From positions 124,001 through 188,000 of the forward strand of contig NC_061869.1 in NCBI RefSeq assembly GCF_907164915.1: 64,000 nucleotides of DNA, read 5' to 3'. The notes beneath the pieces were generated by a model. That model saw only the letters and a list, made by a program, of their open reading frames with translations. It was not told where the DNA came from and did not search any database. How positions within the stretch are numbered: position 1 is the first letter of the stretch; the number at the start of each line of letters is the position of its first letter. Position numbers and translations under genes: made by a program. The stretch comes from Impatiens glandulifera (taxonomy: Eukaryota > Streptophyta > Magnoliopsida > Ericales > Balsaminaceae). Positions 10,947 to 25,451 of this stretch are shown here, one piece after another.

Positions 10947-12438
10947 AACACTAACATATGGGTCATTAATTTTTTAAATCATATAGCTACTAGATAAAAG
11001 TAGTCTTCTTATTATAGTCGACTGGGCCATAAACATCACTGAATGCCTAGATGTTCCCTTTGGTGGGGCACTTGAACTTAATGAATATTAAAAATGCTCC
11101 AAAAATAGTTCATTCTATTTGAAAGAGATCTGTGTTCCAGAGAATAAAGATTCCGCCCGAATGTTCATTAACGTTTAAATTTGTCCATTAAATTTTTTCC
11201 TTCTAGTTAAACTAGTAAGGAGGTTTTCTTCGAGATTCGAGACATTGTTTCTTAGAGAGCAATAATATCACAATTATAAGAGTTAATGAAAGAAAAAATG
11301 GAACTTCGTTTTCTAGGGTTATTCAAACCCTTCACAGTCCATGACATTATCTTGTTAAACACAAAGAACATTGGATTGATTAAGGTTCTGAAATCACCAT
11401 TTCAGGTAATGCTTGGGCAGTAACGATTGTGTTAGTTGCCTCTACAGGGATCACAATTTCCTTATCGTAATCAGAGTTGTAAATACATTCATTACACATT
11501 TGTTTTAGGGTATTTGATGTCTTAAATCCGCTATTTATGACTTTAATGTGAACAATATTTGCGAAACTCGTTCTTCAAATTCTCCTTTGGATTCGTCGTT
11601 AGTGCTTTTTTGAGAATTGTTAACATCGAGTGTTGTCGCCCGCACTTGACTAGTTACATTCGGGGAATTTGATACTGAAGGAGTAATGTGGTAAAAAAAT
11701 ATGAGGGAAATGTAGTTGGGTGGTTTTAAGGTTGGATATATGGAGAAATAGTTTGCAATAAGGGGTTCAAGAAGTGAGTTTGTGTGAATGGAAGAAAGTG
11801 AGGGAAATTGTGTGGTATAAATGATGGGAGAGGATATGATTGAGGTGGGAGGGGTTGGATGAGGATAGGGTTAATGGTGGTCGATGGGGGTTGACGTGCT
11901 AGTGAGTTTTAGTTACAATGTATGTTAGATGACATGTTATGCGTACGTCTTCTCATGTAGAATACTGCGAGAATGTTATATAGGTTGGGATTTATGTTGA
12001 AAGAGATTGAGCTATATAAATAGGTGGTGGTGAGAAATGAGGTTGTGCGTTTGTTATATTAGGAGAAGATAGAGAATTGAAACGATTAAATATGGGGATG
12101 AATGGTGTGTAGGAGTGAGGGGTGGATGGGATTAGGGAGTGGTATGTGTTGGTGATGTTCTAACTTCAGAGTTTATTGGTAGTGATTAGATGTTGGGGAT
12201 AGTTTGGCTCGGAAGGATGTTTATGCTAGAAATTTTATCATGGGTCGGGGTTGCGTTGTTGATTGGTGGATTCCGCTATGTTCTAACTTGTTCATTGAAG
12301 CTTGCTAGCGTTTGATCACTATCCACAATTGATACTACCGAAGATGATTCTAACCACACCGGGAGATCGCAGATAAGACCTCTATTCTCTATCTTAATTC
12401 GAACCGAAATCGATTATATTGTGTTGTTAATCTCTATT

Positions 12439-13304
12439 TTAGCCCATTGAAACATAATCGTTACGAATAGAAACACAATGTTTTATACCATCTATAATTA
12501 TGTTGTAAAATGAGCCCTCTACATCGAGAGAAATGATGATCTGAAATGTATTATTGCCATCACGCTTAATTCCGCAAAAGTGGTTGTGTCTATTCAAGTT
12601 GACCCATACTGATGTGTCTTTTTTATCTATGAATCTTCCCATTTTGTGGAAGTGATATTGAGGCCTTTTGGACAACTTCGCCAATAGTTTTGCATCGGTA
12701 AGGCTTAGGTGAATATTTTGAGGGCGGCGCGAACCTTCTCGGTGCATATAATAGATATTTTGGCATTATTGTTTTCTTCTATCCCAATAATTTTGTCACC
12801 AAATTTAATGGGATGACGCTAACGTTCATGTGAAGAGCCTTTGAGAACCTCTAAATAAGAAAAACTCTCTCTAACTTGGGAGCCAACTAAGGGAGATGGA
12901 GATTTTCTGAGGGTTTCGATGTGGGTTGTGGGTTAGGGTGGACGACCAGTTTAGGATTAAGGTTAGGGTTATGATGGACAGTCGATTTAGGATTAGGGTG
13001 GACTACCGGTTTGGGATTAGGGTTAGAGTGGGCGACCGGTTTAGGGTTAGGTGTAAGGGTTGGAGTTGGGGTATGATCATTTGTTAGTGAGTTGGGGTTG
13101 TAGGTAGGGAACAAGGAAGCAAGGTAAGTGTTTGAGGTGGAGCAACTTGTTGAGGCGAGATTGAAGTCGCTCTATCTCATTGTCTGACTGGGTCAAAAGG
13201 GAGGGCAGGGGCTCTCCCCTCTCTCTCATCTCTTTAGAATGGAGGTTATCCATCATCAAGAGATAATAAATTAAAGGATTCTTGAAAGCTAATAGTTCAC
13301 CCAA
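12439..13304 (-). pseudogene. LINE ORF1-like region with Pro/Asn repeats
   Basis: The segment 12747-12439 (SLTDAKLLAKLSKRPQYHF, then VWVNLNRHNHFCGIKRDG) looks like the DUF4283-type N-terminal part of a LINE ORF1. Upstream, 13114-12887 encodes tandem PNPKPV-type units. This is a tentative assignment from position and weak motifs. Confidence 0.5.
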
Positions 13305-16337
<3,033 letters not shown>

Positions 16338-19300
16338 ATGTCTCCGGTCGAACCCCTCTCTGGTGGTGGTGGTGGTGCTGATTCCTTAGAACAACGACTC
16401 CTCCTCGATCGCATATCATCCAAGCGCAAATTGGACGACTATGGCCCCGCCGACGAAGACGCCCTATCCTCTGACTTGGTAACCGTCAGGATGAGGAAGG
16501 ACGAATCCAACGCCGTCGATTCTTCCGACAAACAACAACAGAACTCACCACCGCTTCCTCCTCTCCTGCTGCAGCTATCTCAACTTGAACCTAGGGCCTT
16601 CGATGCCAGATTGCCCACTTGCTCTTCAAATCATAGCCCCCAACAACAACAACAACAACAAGACCCTCCTTCAAATCATAGCCTCCCCCCCGTCTCCAGC
16701 AGAATACAATTCTTCGTTCGAATGATTCCCAGAGGTAATACACTTGTACTACACGGCAATTCTGACGATACCGTCAAATCGGTACACCAGACAATTGAGT
16801 CCATCACTGGAATCCCCTTGCAGGAGCAGCGACTCATTTATAGCGGGAAACAACTGCAGTGGGACCAGTCCTTGTCCCAATGTATAGAGAAGGATGCAGG
16901 ACTTCAATTGGTAGCTCGTTTGAAGAGTACCCACTACCCTCGAGCCTGGCAGGTCATCGACGATTTGATTTCCATAATATGCAGGCTCTGCAAGGGCGAA
17001 TTGACTTCCCCTTCCAGGTTCGTCAAGTCCAGAATGATGGAATTCTTGAATATCACTGCAAAAAGTCATTTTGAAGCCGCACAAGGACATCTGCGGGTCT
17101 TCATATCCTCTGATGTACCCTCCGCATTGCTTATGCTCTACACCTCTCCCCGTAAAGGTAACAGGGAATGTGCTGAAGGTTCTATCCGTCAATTTCTTAA
17201 TTCATGCCGCACCGTCATGCCCCTGCCTTTACAGCCCTTGTGTGCTCCCATTGTCTTAGAATTCTGTAAGCTGCTGGGTAGAACCTCTCACGATTCCCTG
17301 TATTTTCTCTGTAGAAGTAGTCTGGGCTCAATGGTAGAGCGTGTGGGTATAGGAGGAGGCCATGAGCTGAACGAGATTGTTACTACTGCTGCTACTACTA
17401 CTACTACTTACCCAGGAAGAAGCGGGACCATCTCAATGCAAGATATATTCCCATTCTTTAAAGAGCTTGCAGATAGGTTGTCTAGTGATCTTCTGTCAAC
17501 CATGGAACATTCCGCCGCTGTCGGGCTGCTGCTAAGCGACATCAATGACTTTATAGCATTCTTGCTTCCCTTGCGAACTGCCATGAGTTTAGGGAATAAC
17601 CCCTGCAGCATACCTTTTGATGAGGAAAACTGTAATCTTGCCTATTACAGTGGGGAGATTAGGTCTCTTCATGACATCTTCATTGATTTGTTAGGCAAAA
17701 TTGACCAATGTCTTCAGAAAATGGAGGAGCGCTTGGCTGCAAAGGAGACAAGTCATCTTCCCTCCCCTGGTTGGTCCCATTATCTTACTATTCTAAAGGA
17801 GTTGCATGGCATCTCTAAGCTTTATAGAGGGGCTGATGAACATTTTTGGGAAAATATGAGAAAAAGAAAGGCTGCTGTACGTTACCTTATTGTTAACTAT
17901 GCTAAGAGGGATGGTGACAACAACTGGTTCCTTGAGCGTAAGGAGATGACTGATTTCGAGTGTAGAAGACATTTGACGTTGTTGATGCTTCCTGAGCTGA
18001 AGGATGAGTATGAAGAGCTGCATGAAATGCTTATTGACCGGTCACATTTGTTGGCCGAGTCATTCGAGTACTTAGCTCATGCAGATGCTGAAGCATTACG
18101 TGGTGGACTGTTTATGGAGTTCAAAAACGAGGAAGCTACAGGCCCAGGTGTATTGCGAGAATGGTTTTTATTGGTATGTCAAGCCATTTTTAATCCTGAA
18201 AATGCCCTTTTTGTGGCCTGCCCAAATGATCGTAGAAGATTTTATCCCAACCCAGGTATATTCAGTTTCTACACTCTAAATGTTACTGAATTTTATTATC
18301 GCAGACTTCAAAATATATCATCCATTCATACGTTAATGGTGCCCCTAATACACCTCCCTTCTCCTCTCCCTCCCAGGTAGAGTGTTGTTAGATTGTTTTA
18401 CTTGAGAAATGCATATAGGTACATACATAGGTATTTTGTCTGACATGGTTGAAGCTTCAACATTTTATAATCATTTGACAAGGTAGATTTCCACAATGAA
18501 GTCAAATATTTTAACTTTCCGTTGCAACTGTTCAACCATGAACTTCAGGATGTTATCTATCTTATGAATTTTACAACTATGATGTAGTACATATATAGTT
18601 TACAGACGGTAGGACTAAGATGGATGGATAACCATCTTAAGGCTTTATTTAGCCTGTTGTCTACAGCACTTCTTTATTACCATTTTCATGAGAAAGGGAA
18701 AAAGAATGTATCAATAAGATTTGGATATATAAGTTGGGATTTTCTTTTCCTCTCAACTCTCCAATATTTTGCTTAATTCTCCTTCTCTCTGTAGATATGT
18801 ATTTGTCTTGTTCTACTGGTGCCTCATTCTGCTTGGATGATATTACTTCTTTCAATTTTTGTAAGAGAGGTACCCCCAGCTAGTTCAGTTCATCTTGTAA
18901 CTTTTCTGACATCCTTGTCCTAAAATTAACCTCACTACATGTCCACGCAATCTTCTAAAATTCATGCTTTAGCACCGCCCAACATTTGAATCTTGATGAA
19001 CCTTTATCTATGATGGACCTCTTGTAAAGATTTCAGTCATGTCTGTGTAGAGAAGCGTATTATGAACCTCTGAGTTTACATTGTTCATCTAGCTACATGG
19101 AGACAATTTTTGTGTGGATATGTGCCACACAGCAGCATAATGAAGGGTGGGTTTTTCATGTATGGGCATGCATCATGTGACACTATTATTAGTCTTGGAC
19201 TGTAGCATGCCAGCTGCTATGCCTTGCACTGCAAAATCATTCCTGGAAGACTTGTGGATATTGTGTCCAAAATTTGTTGTAGCCTGTTTGCTTGATACGA

Positions 19301-20863
19301 ACATTTGTGGGCACATGCTTCTGCCTCACAGTCACAGACAAGATTTATTGATGTTTTATTTTAGTCACTGTCTATCGAGACCATTCGCTTGTCTTGCAAA
19401 CCATGGGTCCATGAATTCTTGTGCAACCATTAATAGTGGACTTTTTTTTCTTTTATTTTTGAAAATGTGAAACCAACCATGTATAGTGGACTTGATGAGA
19501 ATTGAACTCCTGTTTACAGGTGCTATCAACTTTCTTTCTCCTTTTCTCCTAGAGACATCTTCACCTCCTTACAGATTAAATTTTTATAATTTTTGTTTTG
19601 TCTTCCAAGTTCATATGGGATGTAGAAACGGTACCCTATACACCATTGTTTTTTTTTTGTTGTTGTCACAGAAAGTACAGGCCATGAGATGGTGAAAATA
19701 TATTATTAAAGATAAAGCTTGTGTATGCATTATATGTGGAAGCCTTGCTTGTTTTGTTTTTTCCAATTGTTTATTGGCAGTGGTCATGATTTCTAATACT
19801 TGATAATAGAGTGACAATCATTCCCTCTGATGCTGCATTTGTTTGTTGTCTGCGCAACTATTTGAATGCAACGGCGTTTTACAACTATTTGAATGATGCA
19901 CTGATTATTATTATGTTGAATTTGCAGCATCGAAGGTGGACCCATTGCACCTGGATTATTTTACCTTTGCTGGCAGGGTGATTGCGCTGGCTCTAATGTA
20001 TAAGGTGCACGTAGGCATTGTTCTTGATCGCGTATTTTTGTCACAGTTGGCAGGGAATGTCGTTTCACTGGAAGATATTAAAGATGCGGACCCATTATTG
20101 TACAGTAGTTACAAGAAGATACTGGAGATGGAAAGCGAGATAATGGATTCGGAGGAGTTGGGATTAACTTTTGTGCAAGAGATTGAAGAATTAGGAATGA
20201 GGAAAACGATAGAACTATGCCATGAAGGGAAAAATAGAGGTGTAAATAGTAGGAACAGGGAAGAGTATATTAAGCTTCTTATTGAGCATAACTTTGTGAA
20301 ATGTATCGAGCAGCAGGTAGAACATTTTTCAGGAGGGTTTTCGGATATTATGTGCGATTCAAAGCTGAAAAGGTTATTTTTTAAGAGCTTAGAGGTAGAG
20401 GATCTTGACTTGATGCTGCACGGTAGTGGAAGTGAGATATGTGTTGATGATTGGGAGGCGCATACAGAGTACAATGGATATAAAGAAAGCGATCCGCAGA
20501 TCAATTGGTTCTGGAAGGTATGAATGTTGCTTTAAATTAATTGTTAATTAGAGATGATATGATGATGATGACGATGATGATGTTATTATGTGGGTGCAGA
20601 TATTAAGAGGTATGTTGGGATCGGAAAGAAGGATACTGCTGTTGTTTTGGACGTCGGTGAAATATCTGCCAGTAGAGGGGTTTGGGGGTTTGGGGTCACG
20701 GCTATACATATACAAGACAAGAGAGTGTAATGATCACCTTCCATCATCTCATACATGCTTCTATAGACTCTGCTTCCCGCCTTATCCTTCAATGGATGTA
20801 ATGAAGGATCGACTGCGAATCATCACTCAAGATCATGTGGGCAGCAGCTTTGGTACATGGTGA
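16338..20863 (+). CDS. UPL5: UPL5-type HECT E3 ubiquitin ligase
   Basis: Model: join(16338..18255, 19928..20517, 20600..20863), 923 aa, with all three exons in frame and GT-AG introns. The N terminus is low-complexity (Gly, Gln runs). A ubiquitin-like domain follows at about residues 125-195 (FFVRMIPRGNTLVL, LIYSGKQLQW). The middle helical region is followed by a HECT domain from about residue 580 (MEFKNEEATGPGVLREWF, KVDPLHLDYFTFAGRVIALAL). The catalytic cysteine lies in LPSSHTCFYRLCFPPYPS near the C terminus. The Ubl-plus-HECT layout and length match Arabidopsis UPL5, a ligase that directs WRKY53 for degradation in leaf senescence. The same role here is inferred. Intron 1 is 1.67 kb and interrupts the HECT domain. 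Confidence 0.93.
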
Positions 20864-21617
20864 TTCGATTGTCAGATAATCGACAACTCTCAAAAGACTA
20901 GTTCATTTCATTTAATTAGGTTGTTTTGCTGCTGCTGCTTGCTTCCTTCCTTCCTGTTGTTAAGGAGTAGTAGTAATAAGTAGTACATAAAGAAGAATAA
21001 GAACAAGAAAAAAAAAAAAAAAAGGATTTTGTTACCCACCCATCTCTCTCTGTCACTTTGTCTGTCTGTCTGTCTGTGTACAGGACAAACTATATATATA
21101 TATAGACTATAATAGGTGAACAAGTTTTTAGTTGTTTGGTTCTCTCTTTATGAAATAATGGTGTTATCTCTCTCCATAATATCGTTGTCATTATATATAT
21201 TTTCTTCTTCTTCTTGTGAGCCTTACAACTGTGGATATAATAATACTAGTTATATATGAATAAATAAATTAATAATGAAGAATGATATTCTGTTTTGATC
21301 AAATTAATAGTACATTACACTGATCTAGGTAGGTAGAATACTTTTCTTTTTTCTTCTTTTTGATGTCATAAATGGTGTCCGAACATCTTTTTTCTCTTTT
21401 TGGGTGTGGGAGTGGAGGAAAATTTAGTGTCAAGAATGGGGGTCGGGCCTTTTTTTTTACTATTTTTTGGGTGTGGGAGTATGTCATGAACAAGGTTTGG
21501 TTTGGAGTGAAATTGAAAAATAAAATTTGTCTATTCTATTATAATTGAATTCTCTATCACACAATAACCCCACCAAATTATCGTCCTCTACCTAAACCAA
21601 TTTTATTAATCAGATAG
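20864..21617. other. UPL5 3' flank and AT-rich spacer
   Basis: Probable UPL5 3' UTR with short GCT, TCTG and TATA repeats, then AT-rich spacer up to the MULE target site. No further gene is seen. Confidence 0.6.
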
Positions 21618-21625
21618 ATTTAAAC

Positions 21626-21711
21626 GGGAAATTTGAGGAAATGACCCTAAAATAGGGCCAAATAGCCGATGGTGCGGGCCACTAATTTTTATAGCGCTGG
21701 TGACCCCCAAA
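21626..21711 (+). repeat. Left terminal inverted repeat of the MULE
   Basis: 86 bp starting GGGAAATTTGAGGAAATGAC. It matches the reverse complement of 29817-29902 except for two transitions. Confidence 0.95.
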
Positions 21712-21737
21712 CAATTTTCTGCCGAAAATACCCCCGT

Positions 21738-21770
21738 TGCGTCACGCACCCTCCCGTTGCGTGACGCACC
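21738..21770. promoter_or_regulatory. Subterminal TGCGTCACGCACC/TGCGTGACGCACC pair, possible transposase site
   Basis: Two copies (21738-21750 and 21758-21770) lie just inside the left TIR. A matching pair is present just inside the right TIR at 29763-29793, and related GCGTAACGCA copies occur in the first transposase intron (22070-22122). Placement at both ends suggests a protein-binding site. That role is inference. Confidence 0.5.
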
Positions 21771-21943
21771 TGAGGGCATTGTGAAAAGTCCACAATGCCC
21801 TTACTATATAATAAAAAAAATCTCAGTTCTTTTCATTCTTTCTTTCTTCTTCTCTTTCTTCACTTCCATTCTCCTCCTTCTCTCTAAAAAACCCAACCAC
21901 CGACCGACGAAGACGACAGCGGAATCCATTCTCTTCCTTCACA

Positions 21944-24874
21944 ATGTCTCTTTCTGCTGCTACAGGTATTCTTCTCCTTCTTCATTTCTCTCTTTCCACG
22001 CTTTGTTTGTTAGGGTGTAGTGATTAGGGAATGAGTAGGTGGAATGCCACTGTCGCGGCGGAAACTGGGTGCGTAACGCAGTTGCGTCACGTAGTTGCGT
22101 TACGCAGATGCGTAACGCACCCCATACACTTTACTTGCATTTCATTGTTACGGTGTCTCTCGATTGATACTATCATTTTTTCAATTGCAGCTAAAGTATT
22201 TGCTGACGTATTTGTTGTGTACAATGGAGAGTGGCAAATTGCAGCCAATGGTACCAGGTCTTTCTCTGCACAATCATGCAAAACCATGGATATACCTCAA
22301 TGTACTACATTTGCTGAATTAGTTGATACAATCTATGAGACGATTAACGTGCAAAAGTCTGCATATGATTTAGTGATTAAAGTCATGTATGATCCTTCTG
22401 CAAAACTTCCCCCTGTTGTTATTGAGGGAGATAAAGATGTGGGCATGTATTTATCACGGTTGATATCGGGTCGAAGTTCGTCATCTTCGTCACCACTTTG
22501 TGTCTCATTAGTAGAGAAGTACCCAAGTCAAGATACTACACTACCAATCATTACTCAAAAAACTATACCCGGCGTTGTTTCTCGAGTTGTTTCTCAACAG
22601 ATTTTATTTGAAAGTGATAATGAAGGAGGAGGAGAAGAAGATGAACGGGCTCATCATGAACTGATTAATCATGAACGCGTTATTGACTTTAATTATGAAC
22701 GGGTTAGTGATTTCCAAGCTACTACTAGTCCTGCATCAGCAGTTGCACGCACGCCGCACCGGTCAATACCTACACCAATGGGTACACCATCTAGTGCAAG
22801 AGCGTCAATGGGTACACCATCTAGTGCAAGAGCGTCAATGGGTACACCATCTAGTGCAAGAGCGTCAATGGGTACACCATCTAGTGCAAGAGCGTCAATG
22901 GGTACACCATCGACAAACCCTACAGACGTATCACCGACAGACGTATCACCGACAGACCCTTCATTTGCATTGGCGTTAACTAGTGAAACCGTATTGGAAG
23001 TCGGTACATTATTTGATACTAAAAAAGAACTTCAACTGACGCTATATAAATATGCGATGACTTATCATTTTGAATTCAAAGTGAAAAAGTCTCGAAAACA
23101 TCTTTGGTATGTGAAATGTATGGATGAGACATGCAAGTGGAGCTTACGTGCTGTAAAAGGTAAGTTTTCCGAGATGTTTGAGATTCGGAAATTCAATCGA
23201 CAACACTAATGCTCAGTTTTGTCGAGGCCGGAAAAAAAATGCAAACACCGGCATGGGTTATTGGGCAGTGCATGAAGGGTAAGTACATGGACCATCACCA
23301 TAACCACTTGCCTAAAAAAATAATTGAAGACATGCAGTCAGCTTATGGGATGTTTTTGACTTATAATAAGGCTTGGAGGGCAAGGGAAACGACTTTAACG
23401 GCGGTGCGAGGAACGGTAGAGGATTCCTATGGAAAATTGCCTTCATACCTATACATGTTGGAGAAGAATAATCCGGGTACCATAACAGATATTCAGACAG
23501 ACGAGCACGGCCACTTCAAATATATGTTCATGTCTCTAGGCCTCTCAATTAGGGGTTTCAAAGCCTTCTGTCGTCCCGTATTGTGTGTTGATGCAAGTTT
23601 TCTCAAGCACAAGGTGGGAGGTCAACTATTGGTGGCTGTTGCATTGGATGCCAATGAGAAACTGTATCCTGTTGCATTCGGCGTTGTTGATTCAGAGAAT
23701 AATAACTCGTGGACTTATTTTATGCAAAAACTTAGAGAAGCAATTGGATTAGTTGATGATCTCGTCTTCGTATCTGATAGACACCCAAGTATAGCCAATG
23801 CCTTGTGTGCTGTTTTTCCAGAAGCAGACCACGGTGCGTGCACATATCACATAAAGATGAATATTAATGCCAAATTCAAAACTGATAATTGTCATGTCGA
23901 GTTTGATTTGGCTTCTCGTGCGTACACTATCCCCCAATTTAATCGGTTTTTTGACAAGATAAGGGTTAAAGATCATAGGATTGCTGCCTATTTGGAAGAG
24001 ATTGGGTTTCAAAGATGGAGTAGAGCATATTTCCCCGGTAAGCGATACAATCAACTCACAAGCAATTATGCAGAGAGTTTGAATAGTCAGTGCAGGGAAG
24101 CCAGAAAGTATCCAATTTCAGCAATGCTTGAGTCTTTAAGAACAACATTACAAGGGTGGTTTAATGATAGAAGAGAAAAAGCGTCCAACTACCAAGAATT
24201 TTTATCTCCAACGTATGAAAAGTTATTATGTGATGGTTTTGAGAAAGCAAGATTCTATACCGTATCATCCTTAACCGATTTGAGTTGTATGTGCATGATA
24301 ATGAGGCACATTATAAAGTCAATTTTAAGGACAAGGACTGCACTTGTAGGGTATTTGAAGTCTCCGGTCTTCCTTGTACACATGCACTGGCTGCTGCCCG
24401 TCACAGGAATGTGGTTCCTTACGACTTATGCTCAAGGTATTTAATCGTTTTGAACCTATTTATTTAACCTATTTTTAATCATTTTATTTTCCTTCTCATA
24501 GGTATTATACAACTGTATCTTGGTTGAATGCATATGCGGAGACATGTTATCTGGTTGGTGATGAAGAGAATTGGGATCTTCCCGATATTATCAAACAACG
24601 CGTGTGTCTAAAACCACCTGTGAAGGTTAAGAAAGGTCGACCACAAACTAAACGTAGGACATCCCAAGGTGAGGTCTGTAAGGTCCCGAGACGATGCAGT
24701 TCATGTGCAGGTCTAGGACATAATAGAGCAACATGCAAAGCAGTGATGCCTGCACCGTCTACCGCAAGAGCAAGAGCATCATCTCAGCAGAATGAGCCAT
24801 CATCATCTCAACTGTACGAGCCCTCATCTCAGCTCTACGAGCCATCATCTCAATTTTACGAGCCATTAGCTTAG
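21944..24874 (+). pseudogene. MuDR-type MULE transposase (mudrA-like), frame-broken
   Basis: Proposed exons are 21944-21965 (MSLSAAT), 22191-24436 and 24502-24874, with GT-AG introns that keep frame. The order is an N-terminal VFVVYNGEW region, a MuDR DNA-binding domain (about 23000-23200: TLFDTKKELQL, YVKCMDETCKW), and the MULE DDE domain with CVDASFLK and VSDRHPSI aspartates and a downstream SNYAESLNSQCREARKY block. A SWIM zinc finger (CTCRVFEVSGLPCTH) and a C-terminal zinc knuckle (CSSCAGLGHNRATC) follow. Breaks seen: an in-frame TAA at 23207-23209, a one-base shift in an A8 run at 23232-23239, and another shift near 24270-24284. Unless these are sequence errors, the gene cannot make transposase. 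Four identical 30-bp units are embedded in the coding region at about 22777-22910. Confidence 0.88.
22777..22911 (+). repeat. 30-bp tandem repeat inside the transposase coding region
   Basis: Four complete identical units plus a partial one encode MGTPSSARAS repeatedly. Exact 30-bp periodicity keeps frame. It is followed by short SPTDV repeats. The lack of divergence suggests very recent expansion. Confidence 0.95.
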
Positions 24875-25110
24875 AATGAACTTGTTAGTGTTGTGGTGTG
24901 GTGTTAATGTTGTTTTTGTAGACTTATTACCAAATGTCTTGTGTGGAGGTGTTAATGTTGTTTTTGCATCAAGGATTCAAGGATTCAGTAAAGTGTATTG
25001 TATTGTAACAAAGATTCATTGAATGTTGTTTTCTGGTGTTTTCGGGTGTTTTTGTAGTTTTCTGGTGAATGTAATACAGGGACAGGGTTTTTGTACCAAG
25101 TGTTTTTGTA

Positions 25111-25258
25111 GACGCAGCTGCTTGACGCAGCTGCTTGACGCAGCTGCTTGACGAAACTGTTTGACGCAGCTGCTTGACGAAACTGTTTGACGCAGCTGCT
25201 TGACGAAACTGCTTGACGCAACTACTTGACGAAACTGCTTGACGCAGCTGCTTGACGA
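25111..25258. repeat. 13-bp GACGCAGCTGCTT tandem array, between convergent MULE genes
   Basis: Units GACGCAGCTGCTT alternate with variant GACGAAACTGCTT/GTTT. It lies between the ends of the transposase and the Ulp1-like gene. The same unit occurs in the opposite orientation at 27031-27158 and briefly at 28661-28697. Confidence 0.93.
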
Positions 25259-25451
25259 AACATGGTTTACATTAGTGCAGAACCTATTACATTAGACATG
25301 GTTTATATAACTGTGTACTTAAGGCATTAAATTAATTACAATAACATATATATCATTAACAACATTTGATATCATTAAATCAACCATATTACAAAGGTTT
25401 GAGATTAACATTACAAAAATTTGATATCAGTACAAAAGTTTCATAAATAAC

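Larger units (their letters stand above)
8763..13304 (-). mobile_element. Decayed LINE (L1-type) retrotransposon
   Basis: Minus-strand translations show, from 5' to 3', a Pro/Asn-rich region (13304-12887), an ORF1-like RNA-binding region (12747-12439), an endonuclease domain (10946-10650) and reverse transcriptase (9474-9253). Post-RT thumb sequence continues to about 8870 (weak matches of LPLG, W..II, MSLF type). Every block is interrupted by stops. The 3' end stops at the copia LTR boundary at 8762, so the copia element probably inserted into or truncated the LINE. No poly-A tail or flanking duplication was identified. Confidence 0.75.

Noticed and set aside
12887..13304. A separate Pro-rich cell-wall protein gene
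   Set aside because: PNPKP repeats are in line with the LINE 5' region, lack a signal peptide and are flanked by LINE-derived frames.
16749..17192. 147-aa minus-strand frame opposite UPL5
   Set aside because: Shadow of the UPL5 coding exon with no domain signature.
24985..25221. Minus-strand frame RQAAASSSCVKQLRQ
   Set aside because: Artefact of the 13-bp GACGCAGCTGCTT array; the same applies to 27007-27201.
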